Source: Oscillospiraceae bacterium (GTDB taxonomy: Bacteria; Bacillota; Clostridia; Oscillospirales; Ruminococcaceae). From it: a DNA stretch of 19,756 nt. Numbering within the stretch: position 1 is the stretch's first letter; the number at the start of each line of letters is the position of its first letter. The notes beneath the pieces are model-generated. The model did no database searches and was not told the origin of the DNA. It was given only the letters and a program-made list of their open reading frames with translations. The stretch is from NCBI GenBank assembly GCA_017394565.1, contig JAFPXW010000025.1, positions 1 to 19,756 on the forward strand, read 5' to 3'. Positions 6,485 to 13,282 of this stretch are shown here, one piece after another. The position numbers were made by a program, and so were the translations under genes.

Positions 6485-8948
6485 GTTTTCCATCTCCTTT
6501 CGCAGCCGTGGGCTGCATCTCTCTTTGCAGATATGCGGTATAGGCCCTCGCGGCACGGATGCCGTCGGAAGGCTGATAGTCATAGCTGTGAACGTGCGTG
6601 CTGAGGGAGCCGCGTGTGAGGGACTTGCCCAGCGCCAGATACAGCGCCAGCAGCACAGCGCCTGCCAGCGTCAGCACAATGCCGCCGGTCAGACCGGGCA
6701 GCCGGTAGCGGAACGTGATGTGATCCTCGCCGGCGCCGCAGCGGATCGCCATGAAGCCGTTGTCCACCTTCTCGATCTCCACGGGCTCGCCGTTGACGTA
6801 TGCCGTCCAGCCGGATTCGTAGGGCACGCTGAAAAAGACCATTTTGTCGCGCTCCAGCGTGATATCCGCGTCAAATCCCCCGGCGTCGTAGGTGAAATTC
6901 CGGCAGCACTCCGCCTGGTGCTTCTCACATTCCAGGAGGTACTGTTCTTTCGGGATGCTGGCGGATTCGGTTTCTGACAGATTTTCGAGGATGTCGCTGT
7001 ATTTTGCCGCCTGCTCCTCGTCCATCACGAGCGAACGGATCAGGACGCGCTCCTTCGCGGCATCGGTCTTGTTCTCGAGGGCTTCGTTCGTGACATAGTA
7101 ATCATATGTAAAGCCCATCGGGATGTAGTATTCATTGCGGTACACGCGGAAGCCGTTTTCCTCACGGTCAAAGACGAAGCCGACAAGTTCCGGTTCCTCC
7201 ATGTCGTCCTTGATCTCCTGAAAATAGTACTTCACCGAGAACAGTCCGCGCAGCGTATAGGAGGAAACCTCCGCACGCGATGCGACATCGCGGGTGATGC
7301 CGATGCTCTCGTAGAACTCCATGATCGACGGCGACACCACGCTCTGGAAGCAGCGCATCGAGGACAATCCCCAGAACATCGGGTAATTATCGACATTCTC
7401 CGAGATGTCCACGCGGAAGTAATCCGCCTCGTCATTCTCATAAGAGACCGAGAGATGTTCCCTGCCGTCGATGGCCTTGCGGATGTACTGGTCGCCGTCC
7501 ACGCCGATATATTTGCCGAAATAGACCACGCTCATGGTGCTGCCGGCGCAGGCAACTGCGGTCAGGATCACCGCCGGCCGGAGGAAGGATCTTCCCTCGC
7601 GGCGGCGGCAGCAGATCCAGTACAGCGCCAGCCACATCACCAGCACACCTGCGAGAATACCGTAGAAATAGGGATAATTGTTCGCAAAATGGAAAAACTC
7701 CGTCTTGTCGTCCTCGCCCTTTGTCGGGAACAGCGAAATGATGCCGAAAACTGCCGGCATGACGAGCGTTGCGATCATACCGGACTTCCAGTCGAGCTCG
7801 CGGTTGTCGAGGGTGTAGGCGGTCATCATTGCCATGATGAGGATCGGCATATAGAACCAGCGTGCGTAGTAGGAGCCATTGAACATATAAAACATACAGT
7901 TCAGGATCGGCACAAATGCGCACAGAATGCAGATCCACACCAGACGTGTCGCCCAGTGACGGCGCTTCTGTCCCATGAAGGTGATGACGCCCATCATCGA
8001 AAACAACGGGAAATAGCCGCCGATAGACGCCCACTTGCCGCTGTCCGTGTCGAACAGATTCGGTCGTGCGGGAGCATCGGGGATCATGAAAAAGCTCTGG
8101 ATGATGCGCAGGATCCGCGTCTTGTCGCTGTAGAACACCATACTCTGCCCGAACAGGCTCTGCGAAACGCGGTCATTTGCGATGACCGCCAGTGCCGCCG
8201 GCAGCAGGATCACGCACGCGATCAGGACGCCGAGGACGGCTTCGATCAGGAGCGCGGCGAATTTCTTCAGGTCAATGTGGAAATCCCGGCAATTGACGCG
8301 CATGAAGAAATACAGCAGCAGGAACACGACCTGCCCTGCGAAGAAGAAATAATTGATGCAGCCCATCAGCGCCACGCTGGCCGCAAACCAGCCGCGGCGG
8401 TTGTGGTTGACGAGTTCCTCCAGCGCGATCAGCATCAGCGGAAAGAACGAGGTCACATCCTGGAAGTGGTTGAAGAAAATATTAAAGATCTGAAAGCCCG
8501 AAAATGCGTACAATAAGCCGCCGATGACTGCGGCATTCTTATTTGCCACGAATCTGCGGATGTAGCCGTAGGCGGTCAGCGCCGCAAAGCCGTGCTTCAG
8601 GCTGAGCAGCCACGGGATCGCGTAGACGGCGCCCTTGGCCGGAAGCAGTGCGGAAAGCCAGAAATACGGGCTTCCCGTCAGGTAGAAGGCATAGGAGCCG
8701 ACAAAGCTGCTGCCGAGGTCTGTCCCCCAGTCCCAGCCGAACAATCCGCCGCTGTGGACGACTTCATTCGCATGGAAATAGAACGGCAGCTGCTGCGACA
8801 CAAAGTCGCCGTAGTAAATGAAATAGCCCTTGTCCAGGATCATCAGCGGCAGCAGCACGATGAACAGGGACAAGAACCCCAGACCGAACACCAAGCCATA
8901 TTTTTCACCGTTTCGCGTCCCCGGAAGGGCAGAAAACGGATTTCTCAT
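6468..8948 (-). CDS. YfhO family membrane protein (probable GT-C glycosyltransferase)
   Basis: An 826-residue protein. The N-terminal ~510 residues hold about a dozen membrane segments, beginning after MRNPFSALPGTRNGEKYG; an early outside loop has YYGDFVSQQLPFYFHANEV, a characteristic YfhO region. An extracellular soluble part follows (about 510-750, ending in an immunoglobulin-like PYESGWTAYVNGEPVEI stretch), then one last membrane segment (752-775) and a 50-residue cytoplasmic tail. In Bacillus and Listeria, YfhO-type proteins transfer lipid-linked sugars outside the cell onto cell-wall polymers. GAGGTG lies upstream of the ATG at 8948. It follows the phosphoesterase by 78 nt and overlaps the NUDIX gene. 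Acceptor and sugar are unknown. Confidence 0.9.
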   Translation of the reverse strand: MRNPFSALPGTRNGEKYGLVFGLGFLSLFIVLLPLMILDKGYFIYYGDFVSQQLPFYFHANEVVHSGGLFGWDWGTDLGSSFVGSYAFYLTGSPYFWLSALLPAKGAVYAIPWLLSLKHGFAALTAYGYIRRFVANKNAAVIGGLLYAFSGFQIFNIFFNHFQDVTSFFPLMLIALEELVNHNRRGWFAASVALMGCINYFFFAGQVVFLLLYFFMRVNCRDFHIDLKKFAALLIEAVLGVLIACVILLPAALAVIANDRVSQSLFGQSMVFYSDKTRILRIIQSFFMIPDAPARPNLFDTDSGKWASIGGYFPLFSMMGVITFMGQKRRHWATRLVWICILCAFVPILNCMFYMFNGSYYARWFYMPILIMAMMTAYTLDNRELDWKSGMIATLVMPAVFGIISLFPTKGEDDKTEFFHFANNYPYFYGILAGVLVMWLALYWICCRRREGRSFLRPAVILTAVACAGSTMSVVYFGKYIGVDGDQYIRKAIDGREHLSVSYENDEADYFRVDISENVDNYPMFWGLSSMRCFQSVVSPSIMEFYESIGITRDVASRAEVSSYTLRGLFSVKYYFQEIKDDMEEPELVGFVFDREENGFRVYRNEYYIPMGFTYDYYVTNEALENKTDAAKERVLIRSLVMDEEQAAKYSDILENLSETESASIPKEQYLLECEKHQAECCRNFTYDAGGFDADITLERDKMVFFSVPYESGWTAYVNGEPVEIEKVDNGFMAIRCGAGEDHITFRYRLPGLTGGIVLTLAGAVLLALYLALGKSLTRGSLSTHVHSYDYQPSDGIRAARAYTAYLQREMQPTAAKGDGKHGTSE

Positions 8949-9026
8949 GTTGATTTCACCTCACTGCCGGAAACTTTCTGGCATCCGGCGCATATAGTAG
9001 GAGTGCAGGCAGTCCCGGACTCCGGA

Positions 9027-9533
9027 TCATCCGTACAGCGGAACGTCCACAATGTTCGTCAGCACGCCCTTTTCGGAGACGCTGATGACACCGTAGCTCT
9101 GCTTTTTGCCGTCACGCGGCCAGCCGAGACTTCCGGGATTCAGGATGTAGACGCCGTCCTCATAGCGCTCATCGCGGCAGTGGGTATGCCCGTACAGCAC
9201 GATGTCCGCACCGCGCTGCTTCGCTTCCCAGACCATCCGCGCTGTGCCGAATTTGACCTGATAGCGGTCGCCGTGCGCTGCGAAGATCTTGTGGCCGTAG
9301 GGGAGCGTATATTCCAGCTGTATCGCGGTTTTTGGGATCAGCAATCCCCCGTCGCAGTTGCCCTTGAGGTAGAGGAGCTTGTCCTCCAGCCACGGTTCTG
9401 CCACGATCATCTGGTTGATGTCGCGCTCGCCGTCGCCCAGAAACACGAACAGATCGGCATCCTGCTGGCGAGTCACGACCTTCCTCACCGAGGAAAACAC
9501 GCCGTGCGAATCCGACATGACAATGATCTTCAA
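9027..9533 (-). CDS. YfcE/MJ0936-type metallophosphoesterase
   Basis: A 168-residue calcineurin-like phosphodiesterase with all metal-binding blocks: MSDSHG (Asp8, His10), FLGDGERD (Asp34), KGNCD (Asn59), AAHGDRY (His87) and YGHTHC (His116, His118). Family members hydrolyse phosphodiesters with Mn2+ or similar metals; the physiological substrate is usually unknown. The start is a TTG at 9533, because starting at the first ATG would remove the first beta strand (KIIVMSD). A GGAAGG site lies rather far upstream (13 nt), so initiation may be weak. It is the first gene of the operon driven by the promoter at 9578-9606. Confidence 0.92.
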   Translation of the reverse strand: MKIIVMSDSHGVFSSVRKVVTRQQDADLFVFLGDGERDINQMIVAEPWLEDKLLYLKGNCDGGLLIPKTAIQLEYTLPYGHKIFAAHGDRYQVKFGTARMVWEAKQRGADIVLYGHTHCRDERYEDGVYILNPGSLGWPRDGKKQSYGVISVSEKGVLTNIVDVPLYG

Positions 9534-9577
9534 AGTTTACGCGCCGCCTTCCAAACAAATTTTTGCGTCCAACTTAT

Positions 9578-9606
9578 ATTATAGCACAAACCGATCGAAA
9601 ATACAA
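9578..9606 (-). promoter_or_regulatory. SigmaA-type promoter of the phosphoesterase-YfhO-NUDIX operon
   Basis: On the minus strand TTGTAT (-35, 9606-9601), a 17-bp spacer, and a perfect TATAAT (-10, 9583-9578) preceded by an extended TGC. The transcript would start near 9571, about 38 nt before the TTG start codon. It points away from the small-gene cluster that starts at 9639. Confidence 0.85.
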
Positions 9607-9638
9607 TAGCGTTTTGCAGAAAGAAAGGGTGTTTTTTC

Positions 9639-9899
9639 ATGAATGGGAACAATTTTTCCGGTCTGAACGAGCAGAAAATGCAGGGACTTTTGCAGGTGGT
9701 GAGCCAGAAGCTCGGTGTTCCGCCGGAGCAGCTCCAGAAAGAACTGAAGGCCGGCAAATTTGACAATGCCATCGCCTCCATGAATCCTGCGGAAGCCGCG
9801 AAATTCCGGCAGGCGGTGCAGAATCCGCAGATGGTCGAAAAACTCATGAGTACGCCGCAGGCGAAGGCGCTCTATGAGAAGCTGACAGGCGGCAAGTGA
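9639..9899 (+). CDS. Small conserved-looking helical protein, function unknown (cluster gene 1)
   Basis: An 86-residue protein starting MNGNNFSGLNEQKMQGLLQV. It is soluble and predicted all-helical, with an LGVPPEQLQKEL segment (about 24-36), SMNPAEAAKFRQAV (47-60) and NPQMVEKLMSTPQAKALYEKL (62-82). The NPQMVEKLM pattern is loosely like STI1-type helical repeats, which is an impression only. GAAAGGGTG upstream supports the ATG at 9639. The stop overlaps the next start (TGATG), so these two proteins are probably made together. I do not recognise a named family. Confidence 0.85.
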   Translation: MNGNNFSGLNEQKMQGLLQVVSQKLGVPPEQLQKELKAGKFDNAIASMNPAEAAKFRQAVQNPQMVEKLMSTPQAKALYEKLTGGK

Positions 9900-10249
9900 T
9901 GGACGATCTGACGGAGAAAATTCAAGGGCTGCTCGCCGATCCGGAGAGTATGCAGCAGATTTCGGAGCTGGCGTCCATGCTGCAAGCGCCGGGCGAAACC
10001 GCGCCTGCAACGGTCGAGCCGGCAGTTTCCGGCGGAAATGACGGCTTCGATCCGGCGATGCTTCTCAAACTCGGCGAACTGATGCGCACGCAGAGTGCGC
10101 CGGATAAAAATGCCGCGCTGCTGCTCGCACTCCGGCCGCATCTCGGCGAACGGCGGCAGCTTCGCGTGGACAAAGCCGTGAAGCTCCTGCGGCTCTACAG
10201 TATGTGGAAAACCGCGCAGGCTTCGGGGATGCTGCGCGATCTGCTATAG
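9899..10249 (+). CDS. Small helical protein, function unknown (cluster gene 2)
   Basis: A 116-residue protein starting MDDLTEKIQGLLADPESMQQ. The N-terminal helix pair has DPESMQQISELASML, echoing the proline-capped helices of the preceding protein. A variable linker of about 35 residues follows, then a well-formed C-terminal part with LLLALRPHLGERRQLRVDKA and VKLLRLYSMWKTAQASGML. No signal peptide or membrane segment is seen. The ATG at 9899 overlaps the upstream TGA by one base; a GTG one codon earlier is also open. The RRQ-RVDKAVKLLRL pattern is basic and amphipathic, perhaps for binding a membrane or partner. Family not named. Confidence 0.85.
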   Translation: MDDLTEKIQGLLADPESMQQISELASMLQAPGETAPATVEPAVSGGNDGFDPAMLLKLGELMRTQSAPDKNAALLLALRPHLGERRQLRVDKAVKLLRLYSMWKTAQASGMLRDLL

Positions 10250-10263
10250 GGAGGTGAAACGAC

Positions 10264-10593
10264 ATGGCACAGCGAAATCCGCCAAGCTTTGATGCGATGC
10301 GGCAGGATGCCATCCGGCGCTCGCGGGAGATGCACCGCCGTGCCATGCCCACGCCGCATCCGCCGCCTGCACCGCCTGCGGAACAGATCCCGCCGCCCAT
10401 TCCCACGCCGCCGCCCAAGCCTGCCAATGAACTTGGCAATCTGCTTGGCACGCTGCATCTGCCGGAGGAATTCCGCGGTCTGCTGACGGATTGGGACGGC
10501 GAAAAGCTCGCACTTGCCGGACTTCTATATCTGCTCTACAAGGAGGGATCAGATCCGGCGCTGCTTCTGGCGATCGCGTATATTCTGCTATGA
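10264..10593 (+). CDS. Proline-rich protein with hydrophobic C terminus, function unknown (cluster gene 3)
   Basis: A 109-residue protein. The N terminus is basic and arginine-rich (about 1-27), followed by a proline-rich linker (30-55; repeated PPP and PTPPP runs), then a helical region with LGTLHLPEEFRGLLTDWDGE (62-81) and a hydrophobic end (LALAGLLYLLYKEGSDPALL, 82-101) that could lie in or on the membrane. GGGAGGTG lies 7 nt upstream of the ATG. It sits 14 nt after gene 2 and 17 nt before the BofA-family gene. The KEGSDPALLLAIAYILL ending looks conserved-type, but I cannot assign a function. Confidence 0.82.
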   Translation: MAQRNPPSFDAMRQDAIRRSREMHRRAMPTPHPPPAPPAEQIPPPIPTPPPKPANELGNLLGTLHLPEEFRGLLTDWDGEKLALAGLLYLLYKEGSDPALLLAIAYILL

Positions 10594-10610
10594 TTTCGGG
10601 AGGTCACAAC

Positions 10611-10880
10611 ATGACGGAATTTCTCACAGCGCACATTTACGCCCTGTTCTGGGCGCTTCTGGTGCTTTGCCTTGCGTGGTTCTATCTGCATCACCAAAAA
10701 CGCATCCGCGCGTTTCTGCTGGGCGGTGCATCGGGGCTGCTCTCGCTGCTTCTGCTGCATCTGTTCGGGGATGCGGTCGGGTTTGCGCCGAGCCTGAATG
10801 TGGTCAATCTTACTGTTTCGGTGCTGCTCGGTGTGCCGGGGACGGGACTTCTGGCGGCGGCGCATTATTTCGCGGCGTGA
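10611..10880 (+). CDS. BofA family membrane protein (pro-sigma-K processing inhibitor type)
   Basis: An 89-residue protein with an N-terminal membrane segment (about 8-25), a basic HHQKRIR turn, and a second hydrophobic part (GGASGLLSLLLLHLFGDAVG, 38-57), followed by LNVVNLTVSVLLGVPGTGLL. The N-x-x-N-L-x(5)-LGVPG ending is the BofA signature. In Bacillus, BofA sits in the outer forespore membrane and holds the SpoIVFB protease inactive until the forespore signals, delaying sigma-K maturation. AGGTCACAAC lies before the ATG, with GGGAGG about 8 nt upstream. BofA is normally near recR; here it ends a cluster of three unknown genes, which suggests a sporulation role for them. Confidence 0.85.
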   Translation: MTEFLTAHIYALFWALLVLCLAWFYLHHQKRIRAFLLGGASGLLSLLLLHLFGDAVGFAPSLNVVNLTVSVLLGVPGTGLLAAAHYFAA

Positions 10881-10900
10881 AGCCCCCGATACAACAAAAC

Positions 10901-10932
10901 ACCGGAGGACAAGCCGTCCTCCGGTGATTTTT
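10901..10932. terminator. Two-way terminator between the BofA-family gene and rplL
   Basis: ACCGGAGGAC (10901-10910) and GTCCTCCGGT (10916-10925) form a perfect 10-bp stem with a 5-nt loop. A GATTTTT tail follows on the plus strand, and GTTTTGTTG on the minus strand. Both converging genes end within 22-24 nt, so it most likely serves both. Confidence 0.9.
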
Positions 10933-10953
10933 GCATCTATACAAGTAAGAAAC

Positions 10954-11325
10954 TTACTTGAGCTCGACAGTAGCGCCAGCCTCTTCGAGCTTAGCCTTCA
11001 GCTCTTCAGCCTCAGCCTTTGCAACGCCTTCCTTCAGAGTCTTCGGGCAGCCTTCTACAGCTTCCTTAGCTTCCTTCAGGCCCAGACCGAGAACGTCCTT
11101 AACAGCCTTGATAACGCCCATCTTCTTGTCGCCGAAGCCAGTCAGAACAACGTCGAACTCGGACTTCTCCTCAGCTGCGCCTGCTGCGCCGCCTGCTGCC
11201 GGTGCTGCTGCAACTGCTGCAGTTACGCCGAACTCTTCCTGAATTGCCTCAACCAGCTCTGCCAGCTCCAGAACGGAGAGAGCCTTGATATCTTCAATAA
11301 ACTTCATAGTCTTCTCAGATGCCAT
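10954..11325 (-). CDS. rplL: 50S ribosomal protein L7/L12
   Basis: A 123-residue stalk protein. The N-terminal dimerisation and L10-binding part spans about residues 1-32 (LSVLELAELVEAIQEEFGV), followed by an alanine/glycine hinge (33-50) and the conserved C-terminal domain (EFDVVLTGFGDKKMGVIKAV, then GLGLKEAKEAVEGCPKTLKEGV). It binds in dimers to L10 and recruits translation GTPases. AAAGGAG lies about 9 nt before the ATG at 11325, which rejects the longer frame starting at 11376. It follows rplJ by 92 nt and shares its promoter and leader. Confidence 0.98.
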   Translation of the reverse strand: MASEKTMKFIEDIKALSVLELAELVEAIQEEFGVTAAVAAAPAAGGAAGAAEEKSEFDVVLTGFGDKKMGVIKAVKDVLGLGLKEAKEAVEGCPKTLKEGVAKAEAEELKAKLEEAGATVELK

Positions 11326-11417
11326 GATAATGTACTCCTTTATAATAAATTTTGTTTGTGTGCCTTCACGCCGCACACGTTAAGCGGGCAGACGATACTG
11401 CCATGTTTGCGTCAGAC

Positions 11418-11924
11418 TTACGCAGCCTCGCCATTCTTCTGATCCACAACAGCCTGCAGGATTGCAGCCAGCTTCTGGATCGGGCCCTGGAGAGAGCCAA
11501 CGAGCTGTGCGAGCAGGACATCCTTGCTCGGGATCTTGGACAGAGCCATGATCTTTGCTTCGTCGAAGTACTCGCCATCAACGCAGCCTGCCTTCAGCTT
11601 GAAAGTCTCAGCCTTCTCAGCATACTCACCCAGAATACGGGCAGGAGCAGTCTGATCGTCGGTAGAGATCGCGATTGCGGTGGTTCCGTTGAGTACGGTA
11701 TCGAAATCGCTCATACCCAGATTGTTCAGCGCACGCTTGAGCATGGTATTCTTTTCTACGAAATACTCAACGTTTGCCTCACGCAGATTGCGGCGCAGGG
11801 TGGTGTCGTCTGCTACGGTGATACCCTTGTAATCAACCAGAACAAAAGACGCTGCGTCCTTGAGCTTTGCTTCCAGTTCGGAAACTCTTGCGGCCTTCGC
11901 CTCGAGAACACTTGCACTCGGCAT
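11418..11924 (-). CDS. rplJ: 50S ribosomal protein L10
   Basis: A 168-residue stalk base protein, starting MPSASVLEAKAARVSELEAK, with the L10 core FVLVDYKGITVADDTTLRRNLREA (here quoted as positions 27-50), KNTMLKRAL and TAIAIS, and a C-terminal helix (about 130-165) that carries L7/L12 dimers. In many bacteria L10 binds its own leader RNA to limit synthesis, and the matching leader is present here. GGAGGTG lies about 7 nt before the ATG. rplA and rplK are not next to it in this window; the gene upstream is the anti-sigma-like protein, separated by its own terminator. Confidence 0.98.
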   Translation of the reverse strand: MPSASVLEAKAARVSELEAKLKDAASFVLVDYKGITVADDTTLRRNLREANVEYFVEKNTMLKRALNNLGMSDFDTVLNGTTAIAISTDDQTAPARILGEYAEKAETFKLKAGCVDGEYFDEAKIMALSKIPSKDVLLAQLVGSLQGPIQKLAAILQAVVDQKNGEAA

Positions 11925-11937
11925 TTCAAATTCACCT

Positions 11938-12081
11938 CCGATAAAATATTCATCGTATCGGGAGAAACAGAAATCTCCTTGCTATGGACATAACAAGGAG
12001 CATGAATATCATAAAATATCCGTTTTGCACTCCTCGGCTGGATTTACGGCGTATCGCCACCAACTGTCTTTAGAATACGAC
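11938..12081 (-). promoter_or_regulatory. L10 autoregulatory leader RNA
   Basis: The leader contains the L10-leader hallmark on the minus strand, AAGACAGTTGGTGGCG (12070-12055) closed by AAATCCAGCCGAGG (12045-12032). A later hairpin pairs CTCCTTG (12000-11994 read on minus) with CAAGGAG (11981-11975), followed by ATTTCTGTTTCT, a weak terminator-like tail. A third hairpin, CCGATA/TATCGG (11961-11956 with 11943-11938), covers the GG of the rplJ ribosome site. L10, with L12, is the known ligand of this RNA class. Confidence 0.85.
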
Positions 12082-12087
12082 TCTATT

Positions 12088-12116
12088 AGTATAGCATAAT
12101 CGGGCGCGTTTGTCAA
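12088..12116 (-). promoter_or_regulatory. Strong sigmaA promoter of rplJ-rplL
   Basis: A perfect TTGACA (12116-12111), a 17-bp spacer and TATACT (12093-12088) with an extended TGC. The start would be near 12081, giving a leader of about 157 nt before rplJ. The -35 begins only 5 nt after the terminator of the preceding gene. Confidence 0.93.
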
Positions 12117-12120
12117 GTGT

Positions 12121-12163
12121 TTTTTCAAAAAAATTTTCCGCAGATGGTTGGTCTGCGGAAAAT
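12121..12163 (-). terminator. Terminator of the anti-sigma-like gene
   Basis: On the minus strand ATTTTCCGCAGA (12163-12152) and TCTGCGGAAAAT (12144-12133) form a perfect 12-bp stem with a 7-nt loop, followed by a T-run (12133-12127). It begins 19 nt after the stop codon at 12182. Confidence 0.94.
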
Positions 12164-12181
12164 TCCGATAGGAGTGTGTTT

Positions 12182-13282
12182 TTATTCATATGCGTGCAGA
12201 GTTCTGGCGGCTTCGAGCAGTTCTTCTTCCTGTGTGTAGATGCCTTCCATATAAAAAATATAATCCCCATGATCCCACAGCAAAAATTGTACAATGCCTG
12301 TATTGGCAATATAGGCATTTCCTGTTCCGAGTTCGGTTCTCTCAAACAGTTTCACAATATGCTCTGGCTGCTTTAATGAAAATACACCCTTCGTACTTTG
12401 CCAACAGGTGATTTTTTTATGCGGTGTTTCGTCAAGTTTTTCCCAACCACTGTAAACCGAATTTCTGGCAGGTGATAACGCAAGGTCAGCCCGTGTGTAA
12501 CCAGTTTCTTCGAGGGATGCCGGCAGATATGTCAAATCCATCGTAATCGGCTCTGTTCCGTCAGTGACAGCAACAATCAAATTCTCCGTACCATTCTCAG
12601 TCTGAACCTGTTTCATGCGGAAACCATCTTTCCAATCCTGCACCGTTTCCTGCAAAGTTACCTGATCCTCCGGTTCTGTCAGAACCGTCGCAACCGTTTC
12701 TTCAGGCAGCTCCACGAGCTGGCTCTCCGTGATCGTTTCCGGAGCGCTTGGTTCGGCGGTCACAGTCAGGCTCTGCACCGCGGTTTCCGTTACCCCGACC
12801 GTTGTCTGTATCCTCGCTGTTTCTGTGACTGCTGTCGTCTGCAATTTCACCGCATTCGCCTCACTCGTCACAGCCGTCGTTTCCGTCACCCCCTGTGTCG
12901 TTTCGGGTGTAGATGTGGTTTCAGTTTCGGTTTCCACATTCTCCATCGTTTCGATCCTGTTCGGTTTCATGCGCATGACTCCAACGGTCGTTCCCCCGAC
13001 CACCAGCAGGCAAGCCGCTGCTGCTGCCATCTGCGTCCACTGCGGATGGCGCTGGACTTCCACCGTGTACGTTTCCGTTTCGGCATCCGGCTCGGTCGGT
13101 TTCTGTGACATGAGCTGCCCCATCCCCCGTGCGGCTGCGGCATCGAGCGATTTTTCTACACCTGCGCATTTTTCCCATTGCTTCGTCCATCGTGCGATCT
13201 TCCGGTAGCTGCGCAGTTCCTCCGGTTTCTGCATTTCCTGCTCCACGAGCTGCCGGAATGTTTCGGCTTTATTGTTTTTCAT
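12182..13282 (-). CDS. Single-span membrane protein with DUF4367-like C terminus, probable anti-sigma factor
   Basis: A 366-residue protein. The cytoplasmic N-terminal part (1-83) has helical MKNNKAETFRQLVEQEMQ; the membrane segment is about 84-103 (MAAAAACLLVVGGTTVGVM). A threonine/glutamate-rich linker (114-205) contains three near-copies of a VTET motif (GVTETTAVTS, AVTETARIQT, GVTETAVQSL). The outside domain (about 210-366) ends with LLWDHGDYIFYMEGIYTQEE and LLEAARTL, like DUF4367 domains of sigma-factor partner proteins in Clostridia. No zinc-binding HxxxCxxC anti-sigma motif is present. It overlaps the sigma factor gene by 14 nt, with AGAGAGG 6 nt before its ATG. An anti-sigma role is inferred from context. 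Confidence 0.85.
   Translation of the reverse strand: MKNNKAETFRQLVEQEMQKPEELRSYRKIARWTKQWEKCAGVEKSLDAAAARGMGQLMSQKPTEPDAETETYTVEVQRHPQWTQMAAAAACLLVVGGTTVGVMRMKPNRIETMENVETETETTSTPETTQGVTETTAVTSEANAVKLQTTAVTETARIQTTVGVTETAVQSLTVTAEPSAPETITESQLVELPEETVATVLTEPEDQVTLQETVQDWKDGFRMKQVQTENGTENLIVAVTDGTEPITMDLTYLPASLEETGYTRADLALSPARNSVYSGWEKLDETPHKKITCWQSTKGVFSLKQPEHIVKLFERTELGTGNAYIANTGIVQFLLWDHGDYIFYMEGIYTQEEELLEAARTLHAYE

Noticed and set aside
8966..8989. GCCGGA/TCCGGC hairpin between the phosphoesterase and YfhO genes
   Set aside because: Six base pairs with a 12-nt loop and no T-run; too weak to call a terminator or regulator.
9041..9060. GAAC...GTTC inverted half-sites as a LexA box
   Set aside because: The spacing is 9 nt rather than 4 and it lies in the 3' end of the phosphoesterase coding region.
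9600..9608. AATACAATA resembling the -10 of mother-cell sporulation sigma factors (sigma-E/sigma-K) in front of the BofA cluster
   Set aside because: The nearest -35-like TTATATT (9574-9580) is 19 nt away, too far for sigma-E, and the same bases form the -35 of the opposite-strand promoter. It could still matter, but the evidence is insufficient to call a promoter.
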